The position numbers and the translations under genes are program-made. Shown in pieces: positions 26,298 to 36,529 of a stretch of 59,192 nucleotides of DNA. Every line of letters begins with the position of its first letter. Position 1 is the stretch's first letter. Source of the DNA: CAZJCK01 sp964544635 (GTDB lineage: Bacteria; Zixibacteria; MSB-5A5; GN15; FEB-12); NCBI GenBank assembly GCA_964544635.1, contig CAZJCK010000012.1:1-59192 (forward strand). The letters are read 5' to 3'. The notes under the pieces were generated by a model. That model was given only the letters and a program-made list of their open reading frames with translations, made no database searches and was not told the DNA's origin.

Positions 26298-27176
26298 CTG
26301 TCACAGCCTCCTCGAAAGCCCGAATGGCTGCGCGTCAAAGCCTTCGGTGGCGACACCTTCGCCGAGGTCAGCCGTCTCCTGGCCAAACACCACCTGAGCA
26401 CCGTCTGCCAGTCGGCCAACTGCCCCAACCGCGGCGAGTGCTTCAATCGCGGTACTGCCACTTTCCTCGTCATGGGCCCCAACTGCAGCCGCAACTGCCG
26501 TTTCTGCGATGTCCGCCCCGGCCCGCTGGCAGCTCTCGACCCCGAGGAGCCGCGCCGGCTCGCCGAAGTAGCCGCCGATCTGAAACTTCGTCACGTCGTC
26601 GTTACCTCCGTGACCAGGGATGACCTCCCCGACGGCGGCGCCGGCCACTTTGTCCAGGTCGTGAAACAGCTGCGCGACCGCGTACCCAGTGCCACTATAG
26701 AATTACTGATACCCGACATGCAGGGCAACGTTGCCGCCTGGCGGCAACTTGTCGATACGCCACCCGACATTCTCAATCATAATATCGAGACAGTGCCCCG
26801 GCTCTACGAAGCAGTCCGCCCCCGCGCCTCATACCGACAGTCTCTCGACCTGCTGTCGTACTTTGACAGGGAAGGCGACATGCCCGTCAAGTCGGGTATC
26901 ATGGTTGGACTGGGAGAGACCAGCGCAGAATTGCAGACTGTCTTCGACGATCTTTCGACAAACGGTGTTTCAATTCTAACCATTGGTCAATACCTGAGCC
27001 CCTCGAAGGATCATACTCCGATTGACCGCTACGTCACCCCCGAGGAGTTCGATACCCTGGGTGACGCCGCTCGAAACGCTGGGATAAAAACTGTAGTCTC
27101 GGGCCCACTGGTACGCTCTTCATACCTTGCAGATCGCAACGTTGATTCAATAATCAACAGTTTCAAGTCACGGTAG
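26298..27176 (+). CDS. lipA: Lipoyl synthase, apparent CTG start
   Basis: Radical-SAM enzyme inserting two sulfurs into protein-bound octanoyl groups. The auxiliary cluster Cys set C-x4-C-x5-C (residues ~37, 42, 48), the radical-SAM set C-x3-C-x2-C ('CSRNCRFC', 63/67/70) and the closing 'GPLVRSSY' with the conserved RSS element are all present. The first in-frame ATG (26472) would delete the auxiliary cluster. Upstream, back to the stop at 26274, there is no ATG, GTG or TTG. CTG at 26298 sits 7 bases after AAAGGA and yields a standard 'RKPEWLRVKAFGG' N-terminus and 292 residues, the normal size. So CTG initiation is the best reading; an error in the assembly is the alternative. No lipB is adjacent. 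Confidence 0.9.
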   Translation: MSQPPRKPEWLRVKAFGGDTFAEVSRLLAKHHLSTVCQSANCPNRGECFNRGTATFLVMGPNCSRNCRFCDVRPGPLAALDPEEPRRLAEVAADLKLRHVVVTSVTRDDLPDGGAGHFVQVVKQLRDRVPSATIELLIPDMQGNVAAWRQLVDTPPDILNHNIETVPRLYEAVRPRASYRQSLDLLSYFDREGDMPVKSGIMVGLGETSAELQTVFDDLSTNGVSILTIGQYLSPSKDHTPIDRYVTPEEFDTLGDAARNAGIKTVVSGPLVRSSYLADRNVDSIINSFKSR

Positions 27177-27259
27177 TATCCTTTTCAGATCAATCGGTGA
27201 TAATCTTTTTTCATCCGCCGATAGTCTGACTAACACGCCAGGAGCAGGATACTACACGT

Positions 27260-28798
27260 ATGGTAAAGACAGCCAAATCGCGCATCCTCGTTGTAGACGA
27301 CGAGAAATATATCTGCAATATTATTGTTGAAGCGCTCTCGATGGAATCGTTCGAGGTTTTGGCCTTCCACGACCCTGCCGAGGCGCTCGACTATATAGAG
27401 AATCATCGCGTCGACCTGGTCCTGACCGACCTGGTCATGGGCGACCATTCAGGCGTCGAGGTCCTCGAGCGGACCCTGGTCAATCATCCCGACGCCATCG
27501 TCATACTCATGACCGCGCACCCCACGGTCCAGGCCGCCATCTCGGTTCTCAAGAAAGGCGCCCACGACTTCCTGGTGAAACCGTTCAAACTCGAACTGCT
27601 GCGGGCGGCCATCCAGCGCGGCCTCGAACACCAGCAGGTGCGACGCGAAAATATCCAGCTCAAGGGACAGGTCAGTTTTCTGCAGGACGCCGTCAGCATC
27701 TGCACCACCGAGGAAATGGATGCGTACCTGCGCGATATGGTACGCTGCTGCCGCGACGAATTGTCGGCTGTCTCGGCAGCTTTCCTCGAGTTCGACGATG
27801 ACGGCAAGGTGGTCAAGACCATAGCCGACACCGATGGTGAGATGGCCGTGGCCGTCACCGAAACCGACATGGTAGAAAAACTGCAGTCGCAGCAGCAGCC
27901 GCGACCGGTCACGCGTACCACTGTCGCCATCGTCAACGGCCGACGCGTCCGCCAGACACTCCTCTCCCAGCCGGTGCATGTCCAGAATCAACTCCGCGGC
28001 CTTATCAACCTGCTTATCCAGTCCCGCTTCAACCAGATTTCGCCCGGCCAGATCAACCTGCTCTCGATCCTGGCCAGCAGCGCTGCCTCCGCCATCACCA
28101 ACTACACCCTGTACCACAACCTGCGCGACTCCTACATGCAGGCGATCCGGACGCTGGCCAACGCGATTGAAGCCCGCGACGCCTACACCGCCGGCCATAC
28201 CGATCGCGTCTGCCGACTCGCCGAACTGATCGCACGTGAACTCGACTGGCCGCAACCGGCCATCGACAATCTCATTATGGGATGCACCCTCCACGATATC
28301 GGCAAGATCGGCGTGCCCGATTCCATTCTCAACAAGCCCGGCCAGTTGACCGACGACGAGTATCTCCGCATGGTCAAACACCCCACGGTCGGCCTCAAAA
28401 TCATCAGCGGCATCGACCTCTTCAAACCGGCCATCCCCTACATCATGGGCCACCACGAGCGCTACGACGGCAGTGGCTACCCCGACGGACTCGTCGGTGA
28501 CAAGATCCCCATCGAGGGCCGCCTCCTCGCCGTCGCCGACACCTTCGACGCCATCCTGTCGGACCGCCCCTACCGCCGCGGCCGCAGCGCCGCCGTAGCC
28601 GTGCAGGAACTGATCAACAACGCCGGACGTCAGTTCGACCCGCGGATCGTACAGACCTTCCTTGCCGTACTACGCTCCGGACGGATCGATTTAGCTCAGA
28701 TGTACGGACGGGAAGAAGATTTGTCGTGCCTCGACGACCTCGATACTACTGCCATGGAAGCTGAAAGTCGTACTCCCACGGCAACTCAACGGGCATAG
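27260..28798 (+). CDS. Response regulator with HD-GYP phosphodiesterase domain
   Basis: 512 residues. Receiver domain ~1-125 with 'VVDDEKY', phospho-acceptor in 'LVLTDLVMG', 'MTAH' and 'VKPF'. A middle region (~130-290) of mixed helices resembles a degenerate GAF-like domain. The HD-GYP domain (~300-470) has 'AGHTDRV', 'HDIGKIGVPD', 'HHERYDGSGYPDGL' and 'VADTFDAI', i.e. an intact cyclic-di-GMP phosphodiesterase site. It would hydrolyse c-di-GMP after phosphorylation by an unidentified histidine kinase. Its last 53 bases overlap, tail to tail, the M50 protease gene. Confidence 0.9.
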   Translation: MVKTAKSRILVVDDEKYICNIIVEALSMESFEVLAFHDPAEALDYIENHRVDLVLTDLVMGDHSGVEVLERTLVNHPDAIVILMTAHPTVQAAISVLKKGAHDFLVKPFKLELLRAAIQRGLEHQQVRRENIQLKGQVSFLQDAVSICTTEEMDAYLRDMVRCCRDELSAVSAAFLEFDDDGKVVKTIADTDGEMAVAVTETDMVEKLQSQQQPRPVTRTTVAIVNGRRVRQTLLSQPVHVQNQLRGLINLLIQSRFNQISPGQINLLSILASSAASAITNYTLYHNLRDSYMQAIRTLANAIEARDAYTAGHTDRVCRLAELIARELDWPQPAIDNLIMGCTLHDIGKIGVPDSILNKPGQLTDDEYLRMVKHPTVGLKIISGIDLFKPAIPYIMGHHERYDGSGYPDGLVGDKIPIEGRLLAVADTFDAILSDRPYRRGRSAAVAVQELINNAGRQFDPRIVQTFLAVLRSGRIDLAQMYGREEDLSCLDDLDTTAMEAESRTPTATQRA

Positions 28799-29951
28799 GC
28801 GGAAACGAAACGACCAGGATTACCAGCGCCGCCACCCCCATGATGACGGCATGTCGCGGCAGCGGCTTGTCGTCGAAAATCGTCGGCGGATGCTTCACCC
28901 CGAAGATCAACCCCAAAAGCCCAAACAGCCACCAGGCCGGCCAGAGAAAACCGAGAAAGACCAGCGCCACCAGGGTGATGCGCCCCAACCGGTGCTGCAA
29001 ACTTCGCCCCAGGCCGTACAGGATGTGGCCGCCGTCAAACTGTCCGATCGGCAGCATGTTCAGCGCTGTTACCAAAAGCCCCACCCAGCCGGCAAACGCC
29101 GCTTCGGTCAACAGGTAGGCATGCCCCTCGAGCGGCGAACCGATCAGCCAAAGTATCATGCCACGCATCGTCAGCGACTCACCCGTCAACGAGAACGCCA
29201 TTTGATTGAACGGCAACTCGTACACCGGTAGTTGTACCGACTGGCTCAACCCGTAGACCAGCCAGCCGATCGCCACAATCCAGCCGGCTATCGGTCCGGC
29301 CGCGCCAACCTCGATGAGGTCGCGACGGTTCCAGAACGGTGACTTCGACTTGATTACCGCCCCCAGCGTCCCAAGGATATTCGGCGCCGGAATAAAGTAG
29401 GGCCACGAAGTAACGATCATCCGCCGACGGCTGGCGAGGAAGTGCCCCATCTCGTGAATGATCAAAATCGACATCAGCGCCAGCGTAAACTCCAGTCCGG
29501 CGCCGGCCGCGAGCTGCGCCAGGGTCTGCTCGACTGCCCGGTAGAACACCGGCAGGATAAAATCCCAGCTCTCCGGCAACGGCAGCCCGGCCGAACCAAA
29601 GGCATACTCATACAAACCGGCCGCGGCCGCTAATTCCAGGTAGAAGATCGGGACGAGATAGACCGACAACAGGGTAACCACAAACAGCACCACATTCAGC
29701 CGCGGGATACGCCAGCGTCGCTGCGGATCGACGACCAGCCGCATTTCCTCCCCCAGCGGCGTCAACTCGAACTGATACCCCGCCAGCTCCAGCCGTTCGC
29801 GCAGCATGCGGTTGGCCTTGTCGGGGGGAATGACCGGCGCCAGCGAATAGACCAGCCGGCTGTCCTGCCGATACGATGCCGTGATGTCAAACAAATCGAG
29901 CAGGAGATTGTCGAAGCGATGGATGGCGCGGTCTGTGGGTGGCTTCAGCAT
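28746..29951 (-). CDS. M50/site-2-type membrane metalloprotease
   Basis: 401 residues. 'HEMGH' (~166-170) supplies the zinc ligands and catalytic Glu. A second metal motif is 'NMLPIGQFDGGHILYG' (~298-313), the NPxxxDGG-type element of site-2 proteases. Several hydrophobic segments flank them (~78-100, ~145-165, ~210-230, ~275-290, ~330-380). The N-terminal ~70 residues are soluble. It probably cleaves membrane-embedded substrates, such as anti-sigma factors, but no such gene adjoins. Its 3' end overlaps the convergent HD-GYP gene by 53 bp. Confidence 0.85.
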   Translation of the reverse strand: MLKPPTDRAIHRFDNLLLDLFDITASYRQDSRLVYSLAPVIPPDKANRMLRERLELAGYQFELTPLGEEMRLVVDPQRRWRIPRLNVVLFVVTLLSVYLVPIFYLELAAAAGLYEYAFGSAGLPLPESWDFILPVFYRAVEQTLAQLAAGAGLEFTLALMSILIIHEMGHFLASRRRMIVTSWPYFIPAPNILGTLGAVIKSKSPFWNRRDLIEVGAAGPIAGWIVAIGWLVYGLSQSVQLPVYELPFNQMAFSLTGESLTMRGMILWLIGSPLEGHAYLLTEAAFAGWVGLLVTALNMLPIGQFDGGHILYGLGRSLQHRLGRITLVALVFLGFLWPAWWLFGLLGLIFGVKHPPTIFDDKPLPRHAVIMGVAALVILVVSFPPMPVELPWEYDFQLPWQ

Positions 29952-29986
29952 ACAGTCATTATACGGTCGACCCCGGCGCCGGCGAA

Positions 29987-30018
29987 TAAAAAAAGGAGTG
30001 AGGCCGAAGCCTCACTCC
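29987..30018 (-). terminator. Rho-independent terminator for the 1733-aa gene
   Basis: Perfect 10-bp stem GGAGTGAGGC / GCCTCACTCC with CGAA tetraloop; on the minus strand it runs into a T-tract. Confidence 0.9.
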
Positions 30019-30046
30019 ATATATGAGCAATCTGGATAATCTCAGA

Positions 30047-33000
30047 TTAGAACATCCAGGCGCCCGCCGGACACGGACCGGCGCAGAAGTAGAAGTCGAT
30101 CAGGTACTGAACATCAGCACCGTCAACACTACCGTCCGCATTCACATCACCGAGGTGCATGAACGGATACGGACCATTGCCGCCTGCGTTCACGTGATCG
30201 GCGAGATAGATGATGTCGGCCAGGTTAACACCCTGGTCGTTGTTGACATCACCGCGACCGAAACCAGCCCACTTGTTGACAATGTCAGACAAGGCGGCGA
30301 CTTCGGTGTTGGCCGGGCTCAGCGGATCCGAGAGCAGCTCGTAACCGAAGACACCAATACCAAAGGTAATGGTCTCACCGGCGGTGAAGTCGTGCTCAAC
30401 CAGTGTGCCGTGAAGCGACTGGTCACGAGCGGCGACGGCACCAGGCATCGAGTATTCACCCGGTGCACGCTGCGCGTACAGATACGCCGAATCCAGATAC
30501 GAACGATCGGCCGAATACATCGAGTTATCGGTATCCAGCGTCACGACGTTCTTGATCGGGGTACCGTCGAAGCCTTCAACACAGCCGAACGGAATCTTGA
30601 TGAATCCGTAGGCCGGGCCTTCGAGCGGATCGAGACCGGTATCCCAGATCGCCGAAGCGTCGCGGGAGATGATCATCGTATCCTTACCGCTGCCATGAGC
30701 GACACCGGCATCGGTATCGACCCAGACACTGAACATCCAGTCAGGCAGATCATTGCCGTTGCGTTCGGTGAATTCGAACACTTCCACAGCGACACGCTCG
30801 AGTTCAGGAACGTCGAGAGCGCCGACCGTGCGGCTGTTGATCACGAAGCCCATGGTGGAGTCGTTATCGAACGGAGCGGCCTGCGGATCACCGCCGAACG
30901 TCCAGTCCCAACCACCAAGACCATCGTCAAAGTTCTGCACCGAATCGATGCCGGAAGCGCAAACCCGGTTGCCGGTAATCGGCGTATAGGTCGCGCCACC
31001 GTCGGTCGAGATCGAGCCGAGGTTGACGTTGGCTTCCAGAGCCGGCTTACATTCATTGTCACACCAGTTCGGATCCGGCTGCCACGAGATGAACTCGTCG
31101 ACGTCGTCACCAACAACATCATGCAGGTTGATGGAGATACGACGTTCGGTGACACCAAACAAGTAGGCGCCGGCGAAGAAAGCGTCGCCAAGGCCATCGA
31201 TGTTGATACCGTAACGGCCGGGGTCGGCACCACCCCAGACATCGTCAGCGAGACGACCGGAGTTGGATACGACCTGGAAGTTGGCTCCACCAATACCGAA
31301 GTTCAGATCGGTCGTGTCAGTCAAGCAGCCACCGATGAGGGTGACGCTGACTTCCGGCGGAGTACCGTCAGTGTTGCCGAACGTACCAATACGACCATCC
31401 TGTACCCAGTAGTCGTGGTCGTTCGACACTATACGCATGAAGAAGGGGTTCGGACCGCGCTGGACCAGCGGCTGGTTGACATCAAAGATGACTTCAGCCG
31501 TGTCGCCAGGAGCAACCAGACCCGGAACCGGGCTGGTGCCGTGGTAACCAGGAGCGTTCAGGAAGCCCGGGAAGGCCGCCGCCGCACGGTTACCAACTTC
31601 GCGCTCGAAGCTGATCGAGTTCTTCGAAACAACACCTTCATCGGAGAAGGTCTGTTCAGCCTCGAACGGCTTGAACTTCTTCGAGTTAACAGTCAGGATG
31701 TCGGCGATCTTGGTGCCGCGATCGAGCATGTCATCCGATACCGTCTTCGACGAGTAGCTCAGGATGAGCACGCCCGACGGATCGGTGTCAAGAACCAGGT
31801 CGGCAACATTGAGATCAACACAACCAGTGTTGGTCAGGACCGGACCAATCGAAACCGGCAGGCTCGGACTGGCGCCAAACTCAACAGCGGTCTGGAACGT
31901 GTAAGCCAACAGTTCCAGGCGCGGGCGGTCAGCCGACTGCGTAAAGTCGGTCAGGTCGCCCCACTGGTTGGCAAAGATGAGGTGCGTGTCGCCGGTCAGA
32001 TCGTCAACGGCAATCGCGCCGTCAGCGCCCATGAACGGACGGTCGAAGCGACGTTCGAACACGTTCTCACCGGTGCGAGCGTTCAGCGAGGTCAGGATAC
32101 CCGAGTTGTTCAACAGGAACAACAGGTCATCGTTACCGTCGCCTTCACACGACAACACACCATCGTTACGCCACGACGAACGCAGGTGCGTAAGAACCTG
32201 CGGCCAATCCGGATTCTGGTAAGCCCAATTGACAACACCAGAGTTCTTCGAGTGTGCAATTACGTCACCAATCGGCGGATTGATCCAGCTCGACTGACCA
32301 GGTACGAAGATCTGGCCAATGTCGTGGACCGGCGAAGCATACAGAGGCGCGGAAACGGTCGGGACCGCAAAGTCAACGGCGCCGGTAGTGGCGCTGATCT
32401 TGTACAGCAGACCGTCAACCGGGAAGTCGCCGCCGGCGCCGCCGGCAAGCGTCAGGTTGGAGGACGCGTACAAGTTACCGTTGTCAAGTGATACACCGGT
32501 CGAGAAGACCTCGGTAGCGCCCGGATACAGCGTGTGCACCACATTGCCCTGCAGACCACCACCAACAGCCGAAGACAGCTGCCAGTTGATAGCGCCGGTT
32601 GCCGGGTCGATCGAGTAGATGTCGCCGTCGCCGGTAGCAGGCTGGGTGCAATAGTAAAGGGCATTTCCATCGGTCGCACCCGACTCGAAGGTCGGATCGA
32701 GCTGGACCTCCCAGGAAATGGTCAACTGCGGAGCAGTCAGTTCGGCGGCACGAATCCAGCCGTCGTCTGTCGTCCAGAACACCGTTTCGGTACCGGCGAT
32801 GTCGAGCACCATGAAGGCGCCAAAACGAGTCTGGCCGCGGTTGCTGCCGAAGTCGGTAATGTCAGTGATAAAGTCGCGCTGTGAAACGATTGCGCCGGTG
32901 GCCCAATCAAGAACAGCGATACTCAGCTGATCACCACCCGTGACAAACGCCACGGTGCCAAAGGCAGTGGTTTCAACGATCAGCGGCGGGCAGCGCAGCG

Positions 33001-35248
33001 AAGCGCCGATAAGGCTGGCGACCGGACCAACTGTCCAGTTCTGGGCACCTGTCGCCAGGTCGAACTGGATGTAGTGGTCACCAAACGCACAGATCACCTT
33101 GTCGTCATAAACCGTCGGGCCGGTGAAGTTCACACCACCCGTCGCATCCTCGTAGGTCCAGTTCACAGTCAGATCACACCAGGCATCGCCCAGGGCGTTC
33201 TGAGAAGCGAAGGAACGATTGTAATCGTGACCTTCGGTGAACCAGTCTTCACCCGGCGAGCAAGGACGACGCGGGATCGGAATACAGCAAACCGTGATGG
33301 GCGAGTTCATCGCCGCATCCTGGTTCCAGCCAAAAACGTCGGCGATATCGAGCCAGCCGCCAAACGCCGGAGCGTTCGCGAACATGCCGTCAACCAGGCC
33401 GCTGCCAGTGGTGGACGTAACATTCAACTGCACACGAATACCGGAATCGCGAAGAGCCGTCTGCGGCTCGACACCAACCCAGAAGGTATTCGGCAGTGAA
33501 AGCGGCGAGCCGCCAAGGTCGGTCGTTACGTTGAACTGACCAAAGAAGCCCGGACCGGTATAACCACCCGAAGCATAGTCGGCCGGAAGGTGCAGGATCG
33601 TGGAGATCGGAGCACCCGGGACGCCACCAGCGTCGGAGCGGATATATATGTTGGTTGTATCAGTGTACATGTCGACGCGAGCCGAGTCAAACGCGGCCGA
33701 ACGGGAATAACCGATCGTCACGTCACGGAGCTGACACTCCAAACCGCTCACGTTGTACTGCTGTGCCCACTCGATGATCGGGTTGGCATCCGGAACCGGG
33801 TAAACGGCATCGGTGATACCGCCGGCCTGGTTGATGACTTCACACTCGGTGAATTCGTCACGGCACTGGAAGACCTCGATCAGGAAGTCGAAGTCATCGC
33901 CGTAACCAGCGAGCATGGAGACCCAGAAATTACCACCCCAGTCAGAGGCACTGCGGCCATTTGGCGTGGTACCGTCGTCACTGAGCAGGTACTCAGTGTC
34001 GCCCATACCGGCGCCGGCCCAGATTTCACTGGAGCCAATAGCCACATGGTAGGTTTCTTCCACGACAATACCGACCGGCACACTGATCCAGGCCGGGAAG
34101 GCCGGATAGGTGGTGCCCGGGACTACCGTCGAGAACAACACGTTGCTCTCATCCGGCAAACCGGTGCCGTCGTCACCGTACACATCAACCGTGATATCGT
34201 CATCACCAAAGATGTATCCCGGCGGGGCGAACGGAGCGCCCGTACCATCGTAGATCGGGAATTCGATGGCCACCAGGGTGTCCTGGCCGGTTACATCGAA
34301 ACGCATGGAGTACTGCTCGTCTCCAAAGGAAACGTTGGGCATACCCCAGACAAAAGCTAAGCCGTCATAATATCCCTGGAAAAAGCAATCGGAAAAGGGA
34401 ATTTCAGCACGGCAAACAAAGGACTCGAGAAAAATGCCGAAGTCGACATTGCCGGCCCACAGGTCCGGTGATTGGATCCAGAAGTCGAAGCCCGTACCGG
34501 CAAGGAAATGCAGGTTACGCGCAACGCCACTCTGGGTCGGCGCATGGCCCGTACCGTCATCCGTCAGGAACGCCAGCGAATCGTCGGCGCTGTTCTGAAC
34601 AACGGAGAAGGCAATGTGATACTCTTCGCCATCAACAAAAACCCATTCATTCGGGAAAGTACCGTCCGCCCAGGCGCTGAAGCCGTCGCCGGTCGGGACC
34701 CACGACGCAAAAGGAACGTCAACGGAGTCCAGCTTACTGCCGGGGAAGCCGAAGCCGTCAGAGTCGTACAGGTAGAACCGTACGGCCGGGTCACCAACCG
34801 TCGCGCTCAGGTACATCAGCAAAGATGCAGCCTTGACGGTGTCCTCAATAGCGCCAATTCCGCTTCCAGGAGTCGGGTCTGGCACGGTGAACCGAACGTT
34901 GTTCAGAACAACGTTGAACGAAGCACCGAGGTAGTCCGGATCCATGAAGAAGCTGGAAATCCCGCCATTGTGATAGAACTCGTAACCACATGCGGCTGCC
35001 GGCGGCTGCGGCGCAACCGTACCAGACGGGGCGCTGCGCACCTGCGACTGGTCGATGCGCTGGGCCGGCGCCAATACCTGCTGGTTGGCAGCTATTGGAT
35101 CGTCAAACCCAGTCTGATAGCGCGGAGCACTGGGAAGTGTCGACGTCGGCGCATCGCTGTAGTCCGTGATCACATCTGACAGGGCGGTACCGCTGAGGGT
35201 CATTGTGAGGCCCAAAACGAATACTGCGATTATCAGTTTTCTTAACAT
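30047..35248 (-). CDS. Giant secreted PQQ-propeller/dockerin protein
   Basis: 1733 residues; ATG 35248 is preceded by AAGGAGG. A signal peptide ('LIIAVFVLGLTMTLSGTALS') is followed by beta-sandwich modules with paired Cys (~90-640). Next comes a PQQ-type beta-propeller (~700-1090: 'VICAFGDHYIQFDLATGAQNWTV', 'SIDPATGAINWQLS', 'YKISATTGAVDFAV'), then further Ig-like segments. The C-terminus holds two dockerin-type Ca loops ('GDVNNDQGVNLADI', 'GDVNADGSVDGADV'). Expected to be extracytoplasmic and held by dockerin binding. PQQ-propellers of this kind are usually structural rather than enzymatic, and no quinoprotein ligand set is assigned. Confidence 0.8.
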   Translation of the reverse strand: MLRKLIIAVFVLGLTMTLSGTALSDVITDYSDAPTSTLPSAPRYQTGFDDPIAANQQVLAPAQRIDQSQVRSAPSGTVAPQPPAAACGYEFYHNGGISSFFMDPDYLGASFNVVLNNVRFTVPDPTPGSGIGAIEDTVKAASLLMYLSATVGDPAVRFYLYDSDGFGFPGSKLDSVDVPFASWVPTGDGFSAWADGTFPNEWVFVDGEEYHIAFSVVQNSADDSLAFLTDDGTGHAPTQSGVARNLHFLAGTGFDFWIQSPDLWAGNVDFGIFLESFVCRAEIPFSDCFFQGYYDGLAFVWGMPNVSFGDEQYSMRFDVTGQDTLVAIEFPIYDGTGAPFAPPGYIFGDDDITVDVYGDDGTGLPDESNVLFSTVVPGTTYPAFPAWISVPVGIVVEETYHVAIGSSEIWAGAGMGDTEYLLSDDGTTPNGRSASDWGGNFWVSMLAGYGDDFDFLIEVFQCRDEFTECEVINQAGGITDAVYPVPDANPIIEWAQQYNVSGLECQLRDVTIGYSRSAAFDSARVDMYTDTTNIYIRSDAGGVPGAPISTILHLPADYASGGYTGPGFFGQFNVTTDLGGSPLSLPNTFWVGVEPQTALRDSGIRVQLNVTSTTGSGLVDGMFANAPAFGGWLDIADVFGWNQDAAMNSPITVCCIPIPRRPCSPGEDWFTEGHDYNRSFASQNALGDAWCDLTVNWTYEDATGGVNFTGPTVYDDKVICAFGDHYIQFDLATGAQNWTVGPVASLIGASLRCPPLIVETTAFGTVAFVTGGDQLSIAVLDWATGAIVSQRDFITDITDFGSNRGQTRFGAFMVLDIAGTETVFWTTDDGWIRAAELTAPQLTISWEVQLDPTFESGATDGNALYYCTQPATGDGDIYSIDPATGAINWQLSSAVGGGLQGNVVHTLYPGATEVFSTGVSLDNGNLYASSNLTLAGGAGGDFPVDGLLYKISATTGAVDFAVPTVSAPLYASPVHDIGQIFVPGQSSWINPPIGDVIAHSKNSGVVNWAYQNPDWPQVLTHLRSSWRNDGVLSCEGDGNDDLLFLLNNSGILTSLNARTGENVFERRFDRPFMGADGAIAVDDLTGDTHLIFANQWGDLTDFTQSADRPRLELLAYTFQTAVEFGASPSLPVSIGPVLTNTGCVDLNVADLVLDTDPSGVLILSYSSKTVSDDMLDRGTKIADILTVNSKKFKPFEAEQTFSDEGVVSKNSISFEREVGNRAAAAFPGFLNAPGYHGTSPVPGLVAPGDTAEVIFDVNQPLVQRGPNPFFMRIVSNDHDYWVQDGRIGTFGNTDGTPPEVSVTLIGGCLTDTTDLNFGIGGANFQVVSNSGRLADDVWGGADPGRYGINIDGLGDAFFAGAYLFGVTERRISINLHDVVGDDVDEFISWQPDPNWCDNECKPALEANVNLGSISTDGGATYTPITGNRVCASGIDSVQNFDDGLGGWDWTFGGDPQAAPFDNDSTMGFVINSRTVGALDVPELERVAVEVFEFTERNGNDLPDWMFSVWVDTDAGVAHGSGKDTMIISRDASAIWDTGLDPLEGPAYGFIKIPFGCVEGFDGTPIKNVVTLDTDNSMYSADRSYLDSAYLYAQRAPGEYSMPGAVAARDQSLHGTLVEHDFTAGETITFGIGVFGYELLSDPLSPANTEVAALSDIVNKWAGFGRGDVNNDQGVNLADIIYLADHVNAGGNGPYPFMHLGDVNADGSVDGADVQYLIDFYFCAGPCPAGAWMF

Positions 35249-36030
35249 CTATTCCTCCTTAAGAACAGAGATAGCCCGGAATTCGGCAAGCTGCAGCAGA
35301 CATCCATACCGGACCAACGAGGGTCATGTGGCACAGCGTCAACCCCGGGCTTAACGTCTAGGGAAAGATGGGGTATGTCCGCAGCAAACAAATTCAACAT
35401 GAGCTTCTCTTCTTTTGGAGATGGAGTTAATCTCACATTTGGAGACATCGCTCCGTTAATATCGTATGTGTGCAAAAAAGTATACGCTTCCGAAGTCTTT
35501 CGAATTCGGGAACAGGTGTCAATCCTCCTATCAATATTGTAAAATGCTCTTCGTGAGAACGAAGTCATCATGGGGTTAGTACATTAACATGGAAAGTGGG
35601 GCCTTGATAAAACGCAAAGAGGCGGTGTTACCGGCGAATCCCTGCTTGCATCGAACAGCCCATATAAGGCATAACACGATACTTGCAGTTCTTTCGCGGA
35701 ACCGGATTCTTTAGCAGTCTTACAAGTTAAAAGAGGTTTTCGGGATTAGGCGTTGCTGAATCACGGTTTGGCTCTCGGACTCAAGCATACCTATTCACAC
35801 GCTCACCCACAAAGGTACACCTTATTTGATTTTTGTCAATAGGTAAAATGGAAAATATTTCCCTGAAAAAGTGCCCTCCCGGGCCCAAACAGCCCCGTCG
35901 CCCCGCCCCTGAGCCGGGGCGATGCCGCCCAACTCTGCGACGAACCCCCGACAGGTCATCCCGGCCGCAGTCCGGCGACATCCGGACGCAGAGCCGGGAC
36001 CCATCTTCTCGTGGAAATCGGTCTCACGGC

Positions 36031-36056
36031 GGGTTTGGACGGACGTCATTCCCGCG
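36031..36056. repeat. 26-bp direct repeat, copy 1
   Basis: Identical to 36361-36386 over 26 bases beginning GGGTTTGGACGG and ending CATTCCCGCG. Confidence 0.8.
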
Positions 36057-36108
36057 TAGGGCAGCCTCCGCCCTGGGAGGCTGCCGATCATGTTGGTTCT
36101 GCTCTATG

Positions 36109-36136
36109 GGCCAGCCGAGGACGTATGCCGCCCACA
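36109..36136. repeat. Dispersed GGACGT-centred repeat, copy 1
   Basis: Core 'CCGAGGACGTATGCCGCCCACA'-type unit, an imperfect palindrome around GGAC(G/A)T followed by (C)CACA. Related copies occur at 43301, 44913 and 53236, always between genes. Confidence 0.6.
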
Positions 36137-36360
36137 GTGGTAATTCGTCATACGTCGCCCCTGCGAAAGCAGGGGCCTGTTATTTGATTTGCGCGGCACT
36201 TTAGCTGAGACCAGAAGAGAATAATGGGTCCTCGCCTTCGCGACGACGACGTGGGGGGCGCCTGTATATTCGAAAGATTTGTAGACATCCTTGAAGAAGA
36301 AGATGTCGAAACTCGGCGGCCCTCCGGGCCTTGAGGTTTCGACCTACAGGACCTTCAGGT

Positions 36361-36399
36361 GGGTTTGGACGGACGTCATTCCCGCGAAAGCGGGCATCC
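36361..36399. repeat. 26-bp direct repeat, copy 2, with REP-like hairpin
   Basis: Second copy of the 26-base repeat, continuing into CCCGCGAAAGCGGG, the hairpin core of widespread 'CATTCCCGCGAAAGCGGG...TCCAG' extragenic palindromes (known in many bacteria). Confidence 0.75.
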
Positions 36400-36529
36400 A
36401 GAGTTTCTGCGCGAGGACGACGTGGTGGGGGCTACTGATGCATAGGTTCGGCCTGGGCCCTCCCGATCGGGCCGGGGACAGGCGGATCTACTACGGGGCG
36501 ACATGAATCTCTGTCGTCGCGAAAAGATA

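Noticed and set aside
30023..32491. 822-codon open frame on the plus strand
   Set aside because: Antisense to the PQQ-propeller/dockerin gene, which has signal peptide, Shine-Dalgarno and domains. No domain or start signal on the plus strand.
35242..35571. 109-codon minus-strand ORF upstream of the 1733-aa gene
   Set aside because: No domain, odd composition and overlap with the Shine-Dalgarno and start of the real gene; this is more likely the promoter/leader region.
35822..36204. Overlapping short ORFs on both strands in the repeat-rich gap
   Set aside because: They are made of inverted repeats and have Arg/Pro-rich composition without starts or domains.
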